DNA of 64,000 bases, taken from an uncultured Desulfomonile sp. Its GTDB lineage: Bacteria > Desulfobacterota > Desulfomonilia > Desulfomonilales > Desulfomonilaceae. The stretch lies in NCBI GenBank assembly GCA_903952205.1, contig CAJBEZ010000003.1:37790-101789 (forward strand), written 5' to 3'. The translations under genes and the position numbers were made by a program. The notes beneath the pieces are model-generated. The model ran no database searches, was not told where the DNA came from, and saw nothing but the letters and a program-made list of their open reading frames with translations. Below are positions 10,000 to 19,772 of this stretch, in pieces. Within the stretch, counting starts at the first letter, position 1; each line of letters opens with the position of its first letter.

Positions 10000-10800
10000 A
10001 TGATCACAGTTATAATAACTTACGTTGTTGTGGGGATTATTGCCGGTATTCTGGCCGGTTTACTCGGAGTTGGTGGTGGATTGGTAATTGTTCCGATGCT
10101 CGTTTACTGCTTTACTGCGCAAGATTTTTCATACGATCAGATAATGCACCTGGCCCTTGGAACTTCTATGGCGAGCATTATGTTTACTTCAATATCCAGC
10201 TTCATGGCTCACAATAGACGTGGAGCGGTTCGATGGGACATTTTCAAACGTATAGTCCTGGGCATACTTGTAGGAACATTTCTTGGTTCATGCGTAGCAG
10301 CTAGAATGTCAACGGCTTTCCTAAGCGTCTTCTTTGTAATGTTTTTGTATTACGTGGCCTTCCAGATGGCTCTTGACAGAAAACCCAGCGCGTCAAAGGA
10401 ATTGCCCGGCGGAGTTGGAATGTTTGGGGTAGGCAACATCATAGGCGCAGTGTCAAGTTTTGTTGGAATAGGAGGGGGAAGCCTTTCTGTGCCTTTTATG
10501 ATTTGGTGTAACATTCCACCCCATCATGCCATTGGCACGTCCGCCGCGATTGGTTTCCCTATAGCGGTCGCAGGAACAGTCGGCTACATCTATTCAGGTC
10601 TGCACAAATTGAACTTGCCGGACTATTCTTTAGGCTATGTTTACCTTCCTGCTTTCGCTGGTATTGTTTTCTCAAGCGTGATGACAGCGCCTTTGGGAGC
10701 CGGACTTGCCCATCGCCTGCCGGTCAGGAGGCTAAAACAGGTGTTTGCGGTGCTTCTAGCTGTGATGGGAACACGGGTGCTCGTGGGGTTGATTTTCTAA
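10000..10800 (+). CDS. TauE/SafE-family sulfite exporter
   Basis: A polytopic membrane protein of about 266 residues with around eight hydrophobic segments and the duplicated glycine-rich signature of the TauE/SafE (DUF81) family: LLGVGGGLVIVPML in the first half and SFVGIGGGSLSVPFM in the second, the latter followed by IGTSAAIGFPIA. Family members export sulfite, sulfoacetate or related anions, which would suit a sulfur-metabolising anaerobe, but the substrate is inferred. ATG 10000 is chosen with GGA seven bases upstream; a TTG six codons earlier is in frame. Confidence 0.9.
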   Translation: MITVIITYVVVGIIAGILAGLLGVGGGLVIVPMLVYCFTAQDFSYDQIMHLALGTSMASIMFTSISSFMAHNRRGAVRWDIFKRIVLGILVGTFLGSCVAARMSTAFLSVFFVMFLYYVAFQMALDRKPSASKELPGGVGMFGVGNIIGAVSSFVGIGGGSLSVPFMIWCNIPPHHAIGTSAAIGFPIAVAGTVGYIYSGLHKLNLPDYSLGYVYLPAFAGIVFSSVMTAPLGAGLAHRLPVRRLKQVFAVLLAVMGTRVLVGLIF

Positions 10801-11174
10801 TTTCCAATGGGAATTGACGTGTGGGAAAAATTATTTGGATTTTAGCGAAAATTGGTTCTTTGATTGAATTCCGTTGGCTGACACATCAATTTGCCTAAGC
10901 CATCTTTTTCAATGCGCGGGATCTTTGTCACCGAAAAGTAATATAGGAAATGAGTTTAGAGTCTTTTTTCGAACTGAGAATTTCTACAGTTATTGCTCAA
11001 TGAATAGCAACAAATGGATTGAGTCCGTGCGGGATGAGAAAAAATACAAAATTACTTGGTGAGAAGGGAACCGGTTGGCGATTTGGATTTCACAAGAAAA
11101 TGTAAGCTTTGTGACGCCAGAATGGTGACAGAGAATCAACGGTATTGACCTGAATCCTACACGGGAGATTCGTG
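10801..11174. other. intergenic region, nothing recognised
   Basis: About 370 bases between the TauE-like gene and the exported Pro/Gln-rich protein. It holds one open frame of 62 codons (from a TTG at 10874) with no ribosome site and no protein-like character. I see no convincing terminator, RNA or promoter. Confidence 0.4.
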
Positions 11175-12599
11175 ATGAACAAAAAATCGAATATGTTGTT
11201 TGCTATAATTACCATATTGATTTGTGCGATAGGCTATTCAGACGCTCGCGGTCCAGGCGATAGAAAAGAAGAGCAAAAGAGAGAAATCAATGGAGGGGGA
11301 AAGACTGGACCAAAAATTGAGCCCAATAGAGCAGCTCCATCTCCGAATCGTCCTTCGATAAATAGGCAAGCTCCTTCCGGCCAGTCTTTCAGACCCAAGC
11401 AACAAGAAACCGGGCGAGCTAACCCCAATTTCTCAGGCAGGAATTCGGGCGTTCAGAGGGAGATGATACAACCTCGAATGAATGTCAAGCCTCCGGAAAG
11501 AAGAGAACCCGCTCAAAATCTTCAAGGCCGGCCGGGGCAATCATTTAGGCAGACACCGGCTCAGTTGGAGAGAGTGCCCGGTGGAGGCGCTTTTCAACCA
11601 CAACGTGGTCAAGTATTAAGGAAAAGGCCTACTCAGATGGAGAGGAACCCAGCAGGTCAGGCTATTCATCCTGATTCTGGACGGGCATATAGGGAGAGAC
11701 CGACTCAAGGGCAATTGCAGCAATTTCTTAATTTACCGAAAAATAACGCCGCCGGCCAACGCGGCCCCGGCTTGGGTAAACTTGGAGGAGCCGTTTTGGG
11801 AGGAGCGGCCGGCGCCGTTGCGCTTGATCACTTTTTGAACAAGGGCAATCATCCATCTGAGCAAACCTTTGTGGGTCACATGCCGGTCAGAGGAGACCAT
11901 GCGAATCAGCGATTAAACCCGCAGGCGGCAAAGCAACTTCGAGACACCTATTCCCAGCGCTACCACAATATGTCAAATAAAGGCTGGTGGGGACAGCGCC
12001 CGAATCTGACCAATTACTACTGGCATAATCATATATGGCCTCACCACCCTTGGAATTACTGGTGGCGACCGGCTACATGGGTTGCCTTGAGTTCCTGGAT
12101 TGTCTGGAATTGGGGAACACCATTGTACTATGACTATGGGTCCAACTTTTATTACGACAATGGTTTCGTTTATTTGAATGACCGGCGTCTTTGCTCTTCT
12201 GTCGAGTACTATGACCAGGCTGTTCAGATAGTTTCCAAAGCTAATGAAGTCACCGATGACGCAGATCAATGGATGCCTCTTGGTGTTTTCGCATTGACTC
12301 AGGATGTAGCCAAGACCTCCGATATGGTCCTGCAACTTGCGGTGAACAAGGATGGCGACATTCAGGGAACCTATTACAATACCAAAGATGAAACGGCCAA
12401 GCCTATTAAAGGGTTGGTGGAAAAACAGTCTCAGCGAGCTGTTTGGACATTCGCCGATGACAGCAATAATACGGTTATAATGGAAACGGGAATATATAAT
12501 TTGACTCAGGACGAGACAGAAGTCTTGATTCATTTCGGCAGTAAAAGGACTGAGGAGTGGGTCATGGTACGACTTGATCAACCGCCGAATCAGGAATAG
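11175..12599 (+). CDS. exported Pro/Gln/Arg-rich protein
   Basis: 474 residues. A signal peptide of about 24 residues ends in a YSDARG-like site. Residues ~25-195 are low-complexity, rich in Pro, Gln, Arg and Asn with repeated RxPTQxER-like units (QTPAQLERVPGG, KRPTQMERNPAG, ERPTQGQLQQ). A glycine zipper around 200-215 (GGAVLGGAAGAVALDHF) could be membrane-associated. A Trp/Tyr/His-rich stretch spans ~270-320, and a more regular beta-rich domain follows to the end. Not recognised as a characterised family; probably a periplasmic or envelope protein. The GTG/ATG region has GGGAG about eight bases before ATG 11175. Confidence 0.75.
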   Translation: MNKKSNMLFAIITILICAIGYSDARGPGDRKEEQKREINGGGKTGPKIEPNRAAPSPNRPSINRQAPSGQSFRPKQQETGRANPNFSGRNSGVQREMIQPRMNVKPPERREPAQNLQGRPGQSFRQTPAQLERVPGGGAFQPQRGQVLRKRPTQMERNPAGQAIHPDSGRAYRERPTQGQLQQFLNLPKNNAAGQRGPGLGKLGGAVLGGAAGAVALDHFLNKGNHPSEQTFVGHMPVRGDHANQRLNPQAAKQLRDTYSQRYHNMSNKGWWGQRPNLTNYYWHNHIWPHHPWNYWWRPATWVALSSWIVWNWGTPLYYDYGSNFYYDNGFVYLNDRRLCSSVEYYDQAVQIVSKANEVTDDADQWMPLGVFALTQDVAKTSDMVLQLAVNKDGDIQGTYYNTKDETAKPIKGLVEKQSQRAVWTFADDSNNTVIMETGIYNLTQDETEVLIHFGSKRTEEWVMVRLDQPPNQE

Positions 12600-12669
12600 C
12601 AGCCAGGGATCATCAAAATGATTCTCTGGTAAGGGTGTAACAAAGACATTTTCAAGGAGGTATAGTGCA

Positions 12670-13407
12670 GTGACCCGATTTGTCGCTCTTTCTTTTATGG
12701 TTTTTTTTTTCGTTGTTTCAGTAGGCCTGGCTGAACAGAAGCTTGAAACCGACGTGATCAAAACGCAAGGTGGAGACATCGAGATTACTTTCATAGGTCA
12801 TGGAACCCTTATGCTTACTTATAATGGAAAGGTTTTTCATGTTGATCCGTGGAGTAAACTTGCAGACTATTCCAAGCTTCCTAAGGCCGACTTCATAGTC
12901 ATCACCCATGAGCATCAAGACCATTTGGATGTAGACACGATTAACAAGATTCAACACAAGGACACAGTAATCGTAAGCAACGAGAAGAGTCACCAGAAAT
13001 TGCCTCAGAGCCAGGTTATGAAGAATGGAGAAAGGAAAGAACTTAATGGAGTGCGAATAGAAGCAGTGCCAGCTTATAATATGGTCCACATGAGAAAACC
13101 AGGTGAACCATATCACCCACAAGGATCAGGTAACGGATACATTTTTACTTTTGGTGACAAACGGGTTTACGTGGCAGGGGACACGGAAAATACTCCTGAG
13201 ATGAAAAAACTTGAAAATATTGATGTGGCCTTTCTGCCAATGAATTTGCCGTTCACGATGACGCCGGAAATGGTAACCGACGCTGCCAAGGCGATTAAGC
13301 CCAAAGTCCTCTATCCATATCACACAGGAGATACTGACCTTTCGAAATTGACAGGTTTGATGAAAGGCACAGATGGCGTTGAAGTAAGGTTGCGAAACAT
13401 GAAATAA
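12670..13407 (+). CDS. exported metallo-beta-lactamase-fold hydrolase
   Basis: 245 residues. A hydrophobic signal peptide (ends near VGLAEQ) precedes a metallo-beta-lactamase domain of the UlaG/UPF0173 type. HEHQDHLD at about residues 79-86 is the zinc ligand motif HxHxDH with Glu/Gln variation, followed by VAGDTE and a late H in LYPYHTGD. The start is GTG 12670, nine bases after a near-perfect AAGGAGG. Export is unusual for cytosolic UlaG relatives and suggests a periplasmic hydrolase. The substrate is unknown. Confidence 0.85.
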   Translation: MTRFVALSFMVFFFVVSVGLAEQKLETDVIKTQGGDIEITFIGHGTLMLTYNGKVFHVDPWSKLADYSKLPKADFIVITHEHQDHLDVDTINKIQHKDTVIVSNEKSHQKLPQSQVMKNGERKELNGVRIEAVPAYNMVHMRKPGEPYHPQGSGNGYIFTFGDKRVYVAGDTENTPEMKKLENIDVAFLPMNLPFTMTPEMVTDAAKAIKPKVLYPYHTGDTDLSKLTGLMKGTDGVEVRLRNMK

Positions 13408-13480
13408 TCGCACTGAGCCACATAAATTTAATTTCGCAGACGGATGATAATTAACATGGTGGCGTGACGGTGGCCTGAAC

Positions 13481-13500
13481 GAAGATTTGACGGCCTCGCT
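13481..13500 (+). repeat. short dispersed intergenic repeat, copy 2
   Basis: A 20-base stretch with 18 identities to 2330-2349, in the convergent gap between the exported beta-lactamase-fold gene and the beta-CASP gene. See the entry for copy 1. Confidence 0.35.
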
Positions 13501-13551
13501 TCGGTCATAGTGTGGGGCTTCCGTCACTCCGGTGTTTGCAAAATCAGGATA

Positions 13552-15156
13552 TTATCCGGAGACAACTGTCTGCAAATCATCGCGGGCGTCTCTGAGTCTC
13601 TCTATGTCGTCAGCTACTACTCTTTTATCTGATGACGCTAGTTGTTGTTTCAATTTGGCGATTTCAGCTTCGATTTCCGATACGAGAGCCATGGTGTGCC
13701 GGTTTAGGTCTTCATAGTCAGGCTCTGGCAGAATTCTTGGACTTACTTCCACTCCATCCAGGGGCAACACCTCTCGCCACTTAGGCACATAGACATCTAA
13801 GCTAAAATCCTTCCTGATCTTTCTGGCGAGAGCCTCACTTGAAAGTGGTTCTCCGTGTGTTACGAATATTTTTGGCCTGGATCTTGACGCAAAGGCGCCG
13901 ACCCAGGCCATGAGATCAGCCTGGTCGGCATGAGCCGAAAAACCCCCAATGGTAAAAACCCTGGCTTTTACAGCAACCTTCTCTCCAAAAATGGTAACAG
14001 TTTTTGCCCCGTCAACGATCTGTCTCCCCGTCGATCCCTGAGCCTGAAAACCGGCAATGATTATGCTTGCTCCTGAGCGCCACAAATTGTGTTTGAGGTG
14101 GTGCTTGATGCGCCCGGCTGTACACATACCGTTAGCGGAGATTATTATGGCGGAACCTTTGCATTCATTTATTTGCATGGACTCCTTAGTTGAAGGCGTC
14201 AACCTGAGGTTCGGCATGTCAAACGGGTCGAAGCCACTGTCTACGATAGCCTGGGTGGCCTCATCATAATAGGTTTTGTTCTTTCGGAAGATTTCAGTCG
14301 CCTTGATAGCGAGGGGGCTATCCAGATATATTGGGATGCGGCCAATTTTCCCGCTTCTGGAAAACTCCCCCAACAGATAAAGCACTTCCTGGGTTCTTTC
14401 GAGAGCAAACGCCGGAATAATCACTTTTTGGTTGTTGGATACCGCATATTGAATAGCTTCCAGAAACTCGGCCTTGCTCTGTTCAAAATTTTTGTGAATC
14501 CTGTCACCATAAGTTGACTCAACGAAAAGAAAATCAGCTTCAGCTATTTCAAAAGGATCTTTGACTATCAACTGGTCATGTTTGCCAAGATCTCCAGAAA
14601 ACACTATTTTAGTTACTTTGTCATTTTCCTCTAACCAGAGTTCCACCATGGTTGATCCAAGGATGTGTCCGGCATTCCTGAGCCTTGCTTTGACCCCGGG
14701 TTCGAGTTCAATGATCTGATCGAGTTCGGTTGGTTTGAAGAATCTCAGACTTTCCATTGCGTCCCCGGTGTCATAAAGCGCTACGGATTCTTTTCTTGCA
14801 CGTCTCTTGTTCTTCCTTGTTTTCCATTCCGCTTCCATTTCCTGAATGTGAGCCGAGTCCAAAAGCATCACTTCGCAAAGTTCAGTCGTAGGAGGGGATG
14901 CGATAATTTTGCCGCGAAAACCATCTTTAACAATTTTTGGAATTCGTCCACTATGGTCAATGTGGGCATGAGTCAGAATGATAGTCTTAATTTCCACCGG
15001 GTCATATCCCCAGTCTTCCCAGTTGCGGAGTTCCATCTCCTTGTTCCCCTGGAATAGCCCACAATCTACAATTATTTTTTTACCGTCGGATGTTTCTACG
15101 AGGTAGTTGGAACCGGTTACAGAACCGGCAGCGCCAAAACAGGTTACTCGGATCAT
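13552..15156 (-). CDS. beta-CASP metallo-beta-lactamase nuclease
   Basis: 534 residues. It has an N-terminal metallo-beta-lactamase domain (HAHIDHSG near residue 61, FSGDLGKHD), a beta-CASP insertion (FVESTYGDR, PAFALERTQE), and the RNA-metabolising RMMBL segment (GFSAHADQADL, FVTHGEP). This is the architecture of the bacterial YsaA/CPSF-like exonuclease group; a role in RNA processing is inferred from the family. The last ~50 residues are a charged helix absent from minimal members. ATG 15156 is preceded by GAGAGGA. Confidence 0.92.
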   Translation of the reverse strand: MIRVTCFGAAGSVTGSNYLVETSDGKKIIVDCGLFQGNKEMELRNWEDWGYDPVEIKTIILTHAHIDHSGRIPKIVKDGFRGKIIASPPTTELCEVMLLDSAHIQEMEAEWKTRKNKRRARKESVALYDTGDAMESLRFFKPTELDQIIELEPGVKARLRNAGHILGSTMVELWLEENDKVTKIVFSGDLGKHDQLIVKDPFEIAEADFLFVESTYGDRIHKNFEQSKAEFLEAIQYAVSNNQKVIIPAFALERTQEVLYLLGEFSRSGKIGRIPIYLDSPLAIKATEIFRKNKTYYDEATQAIVDSGFDPFDMPNLRLTPSTKESMQINECKGSAIIISANGMCTAGRIKHHLKHNLWRSGASIIIAGFQAQGSTGRQIVDGAKTVTIFGEKVAVKARVFTIGGFSAHADQADLMAWVGAFASRSRPKIFVTHGEPLSSEALARKIRKDFSLDVYVPKWREVLPLDGVEVSPRILPEPDYEDLNRHTMALVSEIEAEIAKLKQQLASSDKRVVADDIERLRDARDDLQTVVSG

Positions 15157-15311
15157 GTATATTCCTCTCTGGAGACGCGCGACCTGGGAAATGCCTGATG
15201 AGAGGCATCATGGGGTTCAGTCCCACTTTTATTCGGGCGTTGTTTAATAGGCGCCGAATGTATGAACCTGCGCGACCATTTTTGTGAGACCTTCAGTGTT
15301 TACAGATTACT

Positions 15312-15497
15312 TCAGACTTCCTCTACCAGTATGGCTTCCTCAGGGCAAACCGAGACGCAGGATTCACATCCCAGACAATCAGTCGGATTCGCAACGTAGG
15401 TTTTTGATCCGTCTATAGCCAGCACATCCGCTGGACAAACATCTATGCACTCTCCGCACTGTTTACATTTGTCGTCATTTATCTTGGGCAGAAACAT
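15312..15497 (-). CDS. 2[4Fe-4S] ferredoxin
   Basis: A small ferredoxin of 61 residues with two cluster motifs, CKQCGECIDVCP and CLGCESCVSVCP, the classic clostridial/delta-proteobacterial pattern. It would act as a soluble low-potential electron carrier in the cytoplasm. ATG 15497 is chosen because GGAAGG lies eight bases upstream; a GTG three codons earlier overlaps that site. Monocistronic, between the beta-CASP gene and polA. Confidence 0.92.
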   Translation of the reverse strand: MFLPKINDDKCKQCGECIDVCPADVLAIDGSKTYVANPTDCLGCESCVSVCPEEAILVEEV

Positions 15498-15664
15498 GAA
15501 TAACACCTTCCAGTATTATGATTAATCCTCTTGAGTGTTCAGGCTTCAAATGAAACCGGCAAGTTCAACTGTAAGGATTTAGCACACTGTGATAACATGG
15601 TCAATTCGACGTTAAAATGACTTTCCACTGGAAATTCAGTTCCAGGATCAACAAAGAGGCCAAC

Positions 15665-18331
15665 ATGGGAAAGGCAAAAGAAAAAATCCTTTTAATTGAT
15701 GGGAGCGCCTACATCTTTCGAGCCTATCATGCAATGGGCGGTCTTTCAAATTCCAAGGGCTTTCCGACCGGCGCGGTTTTAGGTTTCACCAACATGCTCA
15801 TGAAAACCCTTAAAGACATGCGCCCTGAGAGAATAGCGGTCATATTTGACGCTCCAGGGCCTACGTTCAGGCTTCAGAAGTATGCGGCGTACAAGGCTAA
15901 CAGGCCGCAGGCGCCAGAAGACCTGGTAATACAGATCCCTAAAATATTGGAACTCGTGGAAGCCTACAAATTGCCTATGATTAGTATATCAGGATACGAA
16001 GCGGACGATATCATCGCCACACTCACTAAACGAGCGGAATCACTGGACTGGAATGTCGTTATAATATCCGCGGATAAAGATCTCACTCAACTTGTTTCTT
16101 CAACGGTAAGCATGTGGGATCCACAAAAGGATTTCATTTATGACTCAAAGGGCGTGTTCGACAAATTTGGCGTTCTACCTGAGCAAATTCTGGACTATCT
16201 GTCACTCGTTGGTGATTCCTCCGACAATATCCCAGGAGTCCGAGGGATAGGTCCGAAAACAGCTTGCGGTCTTCTCAATGAATTTGGATCACTCAGGGAA
16301 ATCTATAACCAAATAGAAAGAATATCCAAACAGAAACTCAGAGAATCTCTCTTGGAGAATAGGGACAACGCCTTTCTCAGCCAGGAACTAGCCACATTAG
16401 AGGAAAATGTTCCAATCGAAGTCGACATTGAATCATTGGTTCCAGGATCGCCTGACAGTGAGAAGTTGATGGGGATTTTCAAGGATCTTGAATTCAAAAG
16501 GCTTCTGGACGGACTTCCCTCTACTAAGAATCTTGATTTTTCAAAATACAGAACCATAACTGACCTCGGAGAATTGAGAGAGGTCATCAATAAAATCGCA
16601 GCCAAGGGACGTTTTTCGGTTGATGTGGAGACGACGTCACTTTCGCCGGTAAGCGCCCAACTGGTTGGAATATCACTTTGCGCTGAGCCCGGCGAGGCCT
16701 GTTACATCCCAGTGGGCCATGCAATAGGGGTTCAGGTTCCCAAGTCAGAGGCTTTGGAGCTACTCAGAACAGTTCTGGAAAATCATGAAATAGAGAAAAT
16801 AGGACAAAACATAAAGTACGATTTGATAGTTTTCAGAAACGAAGGCGTCGATATCAAAGAGATCGCCTGCGATACCATGATCGCGTCATATCTTCTTGAC
16901 GCAGGCCGACGTGGACACTCACTGGCCGATCTCGCTGAAATCTACCTGGAACATAGGATGATTCCCATAAGTGATCTTATCGGAACCGGAAAAAATCAGA
17001 TGTCATTTGCTGAAGTTGAAATCGATCGTGCTACTGAATATGCGGCCGAGGACGCCGATGTGACATTGAGGGTCGCTTCGATTATGGAGCCTCGTCTAAA
17101 AATCGAGGCATTGGAGAGTCTTTTTCGTAATGTAGAATTACCCCTGATTTCGGTTTTGGCCGACATGGAATCAGTCGGAGTCAGGGTTGACACCGATTAC
17201 TTGACAAAACTCTCCGAAGAATTTGCCCAAATCCTGAAAGAAATTGAACTCGACATTTATAACCTGGCTGGAGAGAAATTTAATATCAATTCTACTCAAC
17301 AGGTTGGAGAGATTCTGTTCAACAAGTTGGGCCTCAAGGGGACCAAGAAAACTAAAACCGGTTTGTCAACTTCTGTGTCTGTTCTCGAAGAATTGGCCGT
17401 GGAGAATGAATTGCCTCGGAGGATACTTGATTACAGATCTATCTACAAACTGAAATCAACGTACTCGGATTCGCTTGTTAACCTTGTTAACCCAAAAACA
17501 GGGCGTATCCATACCTCCTATAATCAGGCGGTGGCCGCCACTGGAAGGCTTTCCTCCTCCGACCCAAATCTCCAGAATATACCTATCCGGACACCCGAAG
17601 GGAGAAAAATCCGAAAGGCCTTTGTCCCGAAAGAGAACAATGTTTTTATAGCGGCGGATTATTCCCAGATAGAACTTCGGATAATGGCTCATTTATCTCA
17701 AGATCCACGACTACTTGAGGCCTTTGATTCAGGAGAGGACATTCATTCCATAACGGCCGCCAGCGTTTTTGGTCTTCCTTTGCCGCTTGTGACTTCCGAA
17801 ATGAGACGCAAGGCCAAAGAGATCAATTTTGGAATCATATACGGAATGGGCGCATTCAAACTATCCGGCCAGATAGGGGTGAGTCTCAAGATAGCGAAAA
17901 AATATCTGGAAGAGTATTACGAAACATACTCAGGGGTAAAACGATACATGGACGAAGTCCCGGAAAGAGCTAGTCGTGTGGGATTTGTCACCACTTTGCT
18001 CGGCAGGAAAAGGTACCTACATGATCTGACGAATCCTAACAAAACGGCTCAGCAGGCAGCCAGGCGCATAGCCATAAACACCACTATACAGGGTAGCGCC
18101 GCTGACCTCATGAAATTGGCAATGCTAAATGTGCACAACAGACTATCAAAGGAAAATCTTGGCGCTAAATTGATACTTCAGGTTCATGATGAATTGGTGG
18201 TAGAATCCGAATCTCAAGACATCGAGACAGCGACGGAGATCTTAAAGTTTGAGATGGAAAATGCATACAAACTCTCTGTGCCGCTCGTTGTGGATGTGTC
18301 AGTCGGTAGAAACTGGGACGAGGCGCATTAA
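15665..18331 (+). CDS. polA: DNA polymerase I
   Basis: 888 residues in the normal three-domain order. Residues 1-~290 are the 5'-3' exonuclease (LIDGSAYIFRAYHA at the start, YEADDIIATL). The 3'-5' exonuclease follows, with DVETTSL near 320 (Exo I D-x-E), NIKYD (Exo II) and YAAEDAD (Exo III) all retained, so proofreading should be active. The polymerase domain has DYSQIELRIMAH near 665 and QVHDELVVE near 838. ATG 15665 is used: an upstream in-frame ATG at 15617 adds 16 residues outside the family. It fills gaps in repair and lagging-strand synthesis. Confidence 0.97.
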   Translation: MGKAKEKILLIDGSAYIFRAYHAMGGLSNSKGFPTGAVLGFTNMLMKTLKDMRPERIAVIFDAPGPTFRLQKYAAYKANRPQAPEDLVIQIPKILELVEAYKLPMISISGYEADDIIATLTKRAESLDWNVVIISADKDLTQLVSSTVSMWDPQKDFIYDSKGVFDKFGVLPEQILDYLSLVGDSSDNIPGVRGIGPKTACGLLNEFGSLREIYNQIERISKQKLRESLLENRDNAFLSQELATLEENVPIEVDIESLVPGSPDSEKLMGIFKDLEFKRLLDGLPSTKNLDFSKYRTITDLGELREVINKIAAKGRFSVDVETTSLSPVSAQLVGISLCAEPGEACYIPVGHAIGVQVPKSEALELLRTVLENHEIEKIGQNIKYDLIVFRNEGVDIKEIACDTMIASYLLDAGRRGHSLADLAEIYLEHRMIPISDLIGTGKNQMSFAEVEIDRATEYAAEDADVTLRVASIMEPRLKIEALESLFRNVELPLISVLADMESVGVRVDTDYLTKLSEEFAQILKEIELDIYNLAGEKFNINSTQQVGEILFNKLGLKGTKKTKTGLSTSVSVLEELAVENELPRRILDYRSIYKLKSTYSDSLVNLVNPKTGRIHTSYNQAVAATGRLSSSDPNLQNIPIRTPEGRKIRKAFVPKENNVFIAADYSQIELRIMAHLSQDPRLLEAFDSGEDIHSITAASVFGLPLPLVTSEMRRKAKEINFGIIYGMGAFKLSGQIGVSLKIAKKYLEEYYETYSGVKRYMDEVPERASRVGFVTTLLGRKRYLHDLTNPNKTAQQAARRIAINTTIQGSAADLMKLAMLNVHNRLSKENLGAKLILQVHDELVVESESQDIETATEILKFEMENAYKLSVPLVVDVSVGRNWDEAH

Positions 18332-18399
18332 AACACTATATGTAGTTTCCCGTCATGATTGCTTGACGGTCAATCCGGTCAGATAATTTGTGGAACGCA

Positions 18400-19677
18400 A
18401 TGGATACTATTTTAAACGCGTGGATCGTGACCATTGGTAATGAAATCATAAATGGAGTCATTACCGATACGAATCGGGAGAGCATCTCGCGAGAACTCAG
18501 GACGGTCGGTATTTCTGTCACTGGCATGTCATCGGTTGGAGATGATATCCCCCTGATGGTGAAAGAAATCGACCTTGCAATGAGAAGGGCTAAGATTGTA
18601 GTGGTTTCGGGCGGTCTTGGGCCGACAGAGGATGATAAGACTTCCGAAGCTGCTGCGAAACTGCTTGGCGTAGGCTTGAAGCTTGATGCATCCCAATTGG
18701 AGAGAATCAAAGCCCGTTTTGCTCAGTGGGGCCGCTCCATGTCGGATAGCAACATGAAGCAGGCGTTTTTTCCTGAAGGGACTGAACCTATTCCCAATGA
18801 CTATGGCACAGCCCCGGGATTCTTGATTGACCGGGATGGCACAATCGCCCTGTTTTTCCCGGGGGTTCCGAGAGAATTGATTCGAATGTTAAGGGAACAG
18901 GGGATACCAAGGATTTTTGGAAAATTTGGAAAATCTAAGCAAATATTCGCTTCTCGGACCATCATAGTCTACGGCCTGTCCGAATCGAGATTGGGTGAGG
19001 TATTGCAGGATGTGGCGATTGACCAGCCAGGTTTTCATTTGGCTTTTCTCCCCCGGTTTCCCATTATAAGGCTGCGGTTGGACGCCTCTGGGAATGTCGC
19101 AGAGACAGTCGAAGAAATCCTTTCCAAAAAGTTGGAAATCATCACGGACAGAATAGGGGAGAACATAATCTCTGTCCATGGCAAGAGCCTGGAGCAGGTT
19201 ACCTTGGATCTGCTGATCGAACGAAACATGACCCTCGCCTTGGCCGAATCCATAACCGGCGGCATGATAGGTGATTATATTACCCGAGTTCCTGGATCTT
19301 CCAGGGTTTTTAAAGGGGCTGTGGTTACCTATTCCAACGACATGAAGTCCAGTCTTCTGAATGTATCACAGGAGACTTTGCAATATCATGGAGCTGTTTC
19401 GCCCGAGTGCGCAAGAGAAATGGCCATTGGGGCCAGGCTTGTTGGTCGCTCGGACATAGGTTTGTCAGTGACGGGGATTGCTGGGCCGGATGGTGGAACA
19501 ACCCAAAAACCGGTAGGCACATTCTATGTAGGCCTAGCGACTCCAAGTGATGTCTTGATCCGGGGCTTCTTTCTACCCGGTCAACGCGATTGGGTAAAAA
19601 CACTGGCTGCAACCCAGTCCCTTGACATGCTTAGAAGGTGGCTCTCCGGCATTCGACTGCACGGCGCTGCGGCTTGA
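18400..19677 (+). CDS. cinA: CinA, nicotinamide-nucleotide amidase
   Basis: 425 residues with both CinA domains. The N-terminal molybdopterin-binding-like (COG1058) domain carries GNEIINGVITDTN and VVSGGLGPTEDD; the C-terminal NMN deamidase domain carries AESITGGMIGDYIT near 280 and VTGIAGPDGGT. The full-length form combines ADP-ribose pyrophosphatase-like and NMN amidohydrolase activities that recycle pyridine nucleotides. ATG 18400 is four codons after an in-frame TTG. It lies downstream of polA on the same strand with a ~70-base gap. Confidence 0.95.
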   Translation: MDTILNAWIVTIGNEIINGVITDTNRESISRELRTVGISVTGMSSVGDDIPLMVKEIDLAMRRAKIVVVSGGLGPTEDDKTSEAAAKLLGVGLKLDASQLERIKARFAQWGRSMSDSNMKQAFFPEGTEPIPNDYGTAPGFLIDRDGTIALFFPGVPRELIRMLREQGIPRIFGKFGKSKQIFASRTIIVYGLSESRLGEVLQDVAIDQPGFHLAFLPRFPIIRLRLDASGNVAETVEEILSKKLEIITDRIGENIISVHGKSLEQVTLDLLIERNMTLALAESITGGMIGDYITRVPGSSRVFKGAVVTYSNDMKSSLLNVSQETLQYHGAVSPECAREMAIGARLVGRSDIGLSVTGIAGPDGGTTQKPVGTFYVGLATPSDVLIRGFFLPGQRDWVKTLAATQSLDMLRRWLSGIRLHGAAA

Positions 19678-19733
19678 AATGATTTCAAATGACTACAGTT
19701 GAATCATGAAAATTGTCCGGGATGGAATGGAGT

Positions 19734-19762
19734 CTCTGGGGCAAAGGCCTATAGCCCCAGAG
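19734..19762. terminator. hairpin between cinA and the selenoprotein gene
   Basis: CTCTGGGGC at 19734-19742 and GCCCCAGAG at 19754-19762 form a perfect 9-bp stem with an 11-base loop. It lies 10 bases beyond the stop of the leftward selenoprotein gene and 56 beyond the cinA stop, so it may serve both. The T-run is weak on either strand. Confidence 0.6.
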
Positions 19763-19772
19763 CTATGATAAT

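Noticed and set aside
10874..11062. 62-codon frame between the TauE-like and exported-protein genes
   Set aside because: TTG start, no ribosome site, no recognisable protein pattern.
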